Shown one piece after another: positions 6,022-8,026 of a stretch of DNA of 8,026 nucleotides (its first letter is position 1; each line of letters begins with the position of its first letter). Below the pieces are notes generated by a model, which did not search any database, was not told the DNA's origin, and worked only from the letters and a program-made list of their open reading frames with translations. The DNA comes from an uncultured bacterium (lineage in GTDB: Bacteria > Methylomirabilota > Methylomirabilia > Rokubacteriales > CSP1-6). Where the stretch lies: positions 1-8,026 of the forward strand of contig CAMLFJ010000125.1 of NCBI GenBank assembly GCA_946479205.1, written 5' to 3'. Position numbers and translations under genes: made by a program.

Positions 6022-6959
6022 CGCGCTACACCGGCAACGGCGCCTACGGCTATGCCAACAGCGTCCACATGGTGCTGCGCGCCTCCGGCGCCGCTCCCGC
6101 GGAGCTGCCCGAGCCGGGTTTCATCGAGTGCCTGACCACGATTCCCTTCGGCACGCTCTACCTGCGGGTGGGGCGCGACCTGCTCGTCTACTTCAGCTCG
6201 CCCCTCGCCACGCCGGACCAGGGGATCACCACCGCGCTCGACGCGCTGGGGTGGGAGTGCCGGGAGGAGCGCGAGGGCACGGCCGAGGCCGCGATCGAGC
6301 GGCTCGCCGAGGCGGCCGGGCGCGGCCCCGTGCTGGCGGGGCCGCTCGACATGGGCGGGCTCGGCTACATGCCGCATCACGCGCAGCTCTCGGGCAGCGA
6401 TCACTTCGTGGTGGTGCTGGGGGTCGAGCACGACCGGGTGCGGATGCACGATCCGGAAGGCTATCCCTACGCGGCCCTGCCCACCGTGGAGTTCCTGCGC
6501 GCCTGGAAGGCCGACCGCGTGCGCTACGCCCAGGCGCCGTACACGATGCGCGCGGGCTTTCGCCAGGTGCGCCATCCCGCGCGCGAGGAGATGATCGCGC
6601 GCACCCTGGCGGTGGTGCGCAGCGGCCTGTCCGCCGAGCCGGGCGGCGCGGATCAGTACGGCGGGCCGCGTGCGATCCGCCTCCTGGCCTCGGACCTGCG
6701 CGGCGCGGCGGCCAAGCGGCTGGCCGGGCACCTGACCTCCTTCGCGTTCCCGCTGGCGGCCCGGCGCAGCCACGATGCCGCGGCCTTCCTGCGCGAAGGC
6801 GGGCGCGCGGCGGCGGCCGGGCTCTTCGAGCGCAAGGCGCAGTGCTTCGGCGAGGCTCAGTACGCGGCCGTGCAGGAGCGCTGGGAGGACACCGCCGGGC
6901 TCCTCGAGTCCATCGCGGAGCTCGAGGAAGGCCTGATTCACGCGCTCAGCCCGGCCTGA
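6018..6959 (+). CDS. BtrH N-terminal-like / C39-fold protein lacking the expected cysteine
   Basis: 313 residues from the GTG at 6018, which overlaps the preceding stop as GTGA; no Shine-Dalgarno is visible, so coupling is likely. An ATG at 6069 is possible but would cut the N-terminal motif. The layout resembles the papain-like fold of C39 peptidases and the BtrH N-terminal domain: an N-terminal helix segment YGYANSVHMVL (10-20), a middle part with ITTALDALGWECREEREGTAEAAIERL (70-96) and GPVLAGPLDMGGLGY (103-117), then SDHFVVVLGVEHDRVRMHDPEGYPYAAL. H129 and D145 stand where the His and Asp of the triad would be. The place where the nucleophilic Cys is expected reads Tyr-Gly-Tyr, so protease or acyltransferase activity is doubtful. 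Residues about 185-309 form a helical C-terminal region with no recognised motif. The cysteines present are C38, C81 and C276. The gene's 3' end overlaps the convergent next gene by 14 bases. BtrH-type relatives act in natural-product acyl transfer; no such pathway is visible here. Confidence 0.72.
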   Translation: MTRYTGNGAYGYANSVHMVLRASGAAPAELPEPGFIECLTTIPFGTLYLRVGRDLLVYFSSPLATPDQGITTALDALGWECREEREGTAEAAIERLAEAAGRGPVLAGPLDMGGLGYMPHHAQLSGSDHFVVVLGVEHDRVRMHDPEGYPYAALPTVEFLRAWKADRVRYAQAPYTMRAGFRQVRHPAREEMIARTLAVVRSGLSAEPGGADQYGGPRAIRLLASDLRGAAAKRLAGHLTSFAFPLAARRSHDAAAFLREGGRAAAAGLFERKAQCFGEAQYAAVQERWEDTAGLLESIAELEEGLIHALSPA

Positions 6960-7284
6960 AGTACCTCTCGAGCGGCACGTCGTCGACCCGCAGCAGCAGC
7001 GCCTTCCGGACGATCTCCCGGCGGAGCGGAGCCAGCGCGAGCATCTCCGGATCCCGGCGGACCGCGTCCAGGCCCTCCGCCGTCTCGAACCGCAGCAGGT
7101 GGATCTCGTCCGGCACCTCCGGGTCGGCCTGCCCGCCGGGCATGCGCATTGGGCTCAGGATTCGCTCGAACCGGCCCCCGTGCCGGCGGAAGACGGGGAG
7201 GGCCAGGTTCTCGTACCGGCGCAGAGCGTCCTGCTGGGCCGGCTGCAGATAGATGAGCGCCACGTAGAGCACGCCGCCGATCAT
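6946..7284 (-). CDS. Small DUF1330/EthD-like alpha+beta barrel protein
   Basis: 112 residues, cytosolic, no signal peptide. The pattern is that of a dimeric ferredoxin-like alpha+beta barrel: a first strand YVALIYLQP, a helix AQQDALRRYENLALPVFRRHGGRF (the YE...P....HGGR pattern is reminiscent of DUF1330), a strand with DEIHLLRFETAEGLDAVRRDPEM, then a C-terminal helix PLRREIVRKALLL and a short tail ending in LERYFRPG. Members of these families vary in function and no catalytic residue can be assigned. The ATG at 7284 has no clear Shine-Dalgarno; in-frame GTG codons 4 and 7 codons downstream are alternatives. The stop lies inside the end of the convergent + strand gene (14 shared bases). The start codon lies 14 bases from the dif-like sequence, so any promoter must overlap that site or lie beyond it. 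The gene is small, but the recognisable fold supports coding. Confidence 0.75.
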   Translation of the reverse strand: MIGGVLYVALIYLQPAQQDALRRYENLALPVFRRHGGRFERILSPMRMPGGQADPEVPDEIHLLRFETAEGLDAVRRDPEMLALAPLRREIVRKALLLRVDDVPLERYFRPG

Positions 7285-7298
7285 GCGGGCCGAACGTT

Positions 7299-7326
7299 AC
7301 TTAACATAATATCGCTTATCAGACTG
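7299..7326 (-). other. dif: Putative dif site (XerC/XerD recombination site)
   Basis: Read on the - strand, the 28 bases divide into CAGTCTGATAA (11), GCGATA (6) and TTATGTTAAGT (11). The last arm matches the E. coli XerD arm, TTATGTTAAAT, at 10 of 11 positions. The inner ends ATAA and TTAT flank the 6-base centre with exactly the spacing of known dif sites. The outer part of the XerC-side arm diverges, as it commonly does between species, and the centre keeps only its last three bases (ATA) in common with E. coli. The site lies in the only intergenic gap, is markedly A+T-rich in a G+C-rich window, and sits where the main gene direction changes from + to -. The arm match is seen directly; the function is inference. 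Alternatives are a promoter -10 region or a decayed phage/plasmid Xer site. Confidence 0.62.
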
Positions 7327-7371
7327 ACCAGCGAGGCCGGGGCGGCCGTCAGGGTTGCTCGGAACTCGGGG

Positions 7372-8019
7372 TTACTTCGCGGCCGGATCGAGCGCCGCGA
7401 TGCGGCCGCGGATGTCCTCGGCGCGCCGGGTCTCGGGCGCTTCCTTGAGCACCCGCTCGTACGTCGCGCGCGCTTCCGCCGGCTTGCCGGCCAGCGCCTG
7501 CGCCCGCGCGAGATCGAGCAGCGCTTCCTCGAAGAAGAACTGCTTGGGGCCGAGCCCGCGCGCCGCCGCGTCGTACGCGGTCACCGCGCTGGCGTAGTTC
7601 TTCTGCGCCTCCCAGGTGTAGCCGACGCCCGAGGCGCTCAGCGTGCGAACGCTGCCGCCCGCGCCCTTGGCGAGCGCGATCTCGTAGGCGGCGCGCGCCG
7701 CCGCGTAGTCGCCGGCCTGGTACTGGAGATTGCCGAGCTGGTAGGCGGCCTGGGCGGCCGCGGCCGACCGGCCGTGCTGGGTCAGGACGGCCTGGAGCAG
7801 GCCGATGGCTTTCTGCCGGCCCTCCCCGGTGGCCAGCGGGCCGTCGCCCTGCTGGACCGCCTCGGTGGCCCCGGCCAGCGCCGCCTGGCCGCGGGCTTCC
7901 TCGGCGCGCAGCCAGAGCCAGCCCGCCGTCCCCACGAGACCCAGGGCCACCACCACGCCGGCGATCTTGAGCGCCAGGCGCCCGCCGCGGGATTGGAGGA
8001 ACTCGATCAGGTCGCTCAC
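7372..8019 (-). CDS. Membrane-anchored tetratricopeptide protein, YfgM-like
   Basis: 215 residues from a GTG at 8019 to a TAA at 7372-7374. The short N-terminus (MSDLIEFLQSRGGRLALK) precedes one membrane span at about 19-37 (IAGVVVALGLVGTAGWLWL). The rest would be periplasmic, as in YfgM, an inner-membrane TPR protein that works with the periplasmic chaperone network and the SecYEG translocon. TPR-like helices are visible at about 88-119 (QAAYQLGNLQYQAGDYAAARAAYEIAL), 127-153 (YTWEAQKNYASAVTAYDAA) and 164-196 (EALLDLARAQALAGKPAEARATYERVL). Other single-span TPR proteins share this layout, so YfgM is a likeness rather than an identification. The reading frame remains open to the window edge, so an upstream start cannot be excluded; the N-terminus from the GTG already looks complete. 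In many genomes such genes precede bamB and der, which would lie outside this window downstream of the dif-like gap only if that order held here; the next gene is instead the DUF1330-like one. Confidence 0.84.
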   Translation of the reverse strand: MSDLIEFLQSRGGRLALKIAGVVVALGLVGTAGWLWLRAEEARGQAALAGATEAVQQGDGPLATGEGRQKAIGLLQAVLTQHGRSAAAAQAAYQLGNLQYQAGDYAAARAAYEIALAKGAGGSVRTLSASGVGYTWEAQKNYASAVTAYDAAARGLGPKQFFFEEALLDLARAQALAGKPAEARATYERVLKEAPETRRAEDIRGRIAALDPAAK

Positions 8020-8026
8020 CGGTGCC

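Noticed and set aside
7306..7311. A -10-like TATTAT on the - strand, 22 bases before the DUF1330-like start.
   Set aside because: No acceptable -35 hexamer is found 16-18 bases upstream, and the bases are better explained as part of the dif-like site. A promoter overlapping the site cannot be fully excluded.
7331..7371. A possible rho-independent terminator downstream of the TPR gene (GGCC-rich stretch before the gap).
   Set aside because: Only very short self-complementary GGCC units are present, without a clear stem and T-tract.
7195..7827. E. coli-type KOPS octamers (GGGNAGGG) pointing at the dif-like site: + strand at 5503-5510 and 7195-7202, - strand at 7820-7827.
   Set aside because: Three copies on the left point the wrong way (- strand at 1063-1070, 1343-1350 and 6475-6482), so there is no orientation bias in this short window, and the KOPS sequence of this lineage is unknown.

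Overview
The window is bacterial chromosomal DNA of very high G+C (about 70% by eye, with strong G/C preference at third codon positions). It is almost entirely coding. Ten genes are supported: eight on the + strand in a nearly gapless block that runs to about 6959, then two on the - strand. The gene set (MiaB followed by a DUF151 nuclease-like protein, a PaaK-type ligase with a lone PaaA-type di-iron protein, a YfgM-like TPR protein) and the base composition suggest an uncultured soil or subsurface lineage such as Rokubacteria/Methylomirabilota, or a high-G+C deltaproteobacterium. This placement is inference; there is no rRNA or other marker to settle it.

Layout. Positions 1-1241 hold the 3' nine-tenths of miaB (tRNA ms2i6A37 methylthiotransferase). 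It is followed, with a Shine-Dalgarno sequence touching its stop codon, by a DUF151 'bifunctional nuclease' family gene. A GT4 glycosyltransferase comes next, and an 88-residue orphan overlaps its stop codon. From 3222 to 6959 there is a tightly packed set: a phenylacetate-CoA ligase-like enzyme, a PaaA-like ferritin-fold di-iron protein, a small exported protein resembling the C-terminal part of secretins, and a BtrH-like/C39-fold protein. The last three junctions overlap or nearly touch, so these four are probably translated from one message. The BtrH-like gene converges on, and overlaps by 14 bases, a small - strand gene with a DUF1330-like fold. After an 87-base gap, the window ends in a - strand membrane-anchored TPR (YfgM-like) gene that may begin at or just beyond the edge.

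How the genes may work together. miaB and the DUF151 gene look like a housekeeping pair. The PaaK-like ligase would make an aryl-CoA or related acyl-CoA thioester, and the PaaA-like protein is the type of enzyme that oxygenates such a thioester. The usual partner subunits PaaB, PaaC, PaaD and PaaE are absent from the window. No mechanistic link from this pair to the secretin-like or BtrH-like proteins is evident from sequence; only their packing suggests one.

The most striking non-coding signal lies in the only real gap, 7285-7371. An A+T-rich 28-base stretch (7299-7326) has the architecture of a dif site: two 11-base arms around a 6-base centre. On the - strand its XerD-side arm matches the E. 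coli arm at 10 of 11 positions. The main direction of transcription also switches here from + to -, as expected at a replication terminus. If correct, the window straddles the chromosome-dimer resolution site, or a Xer-dependent integration site.
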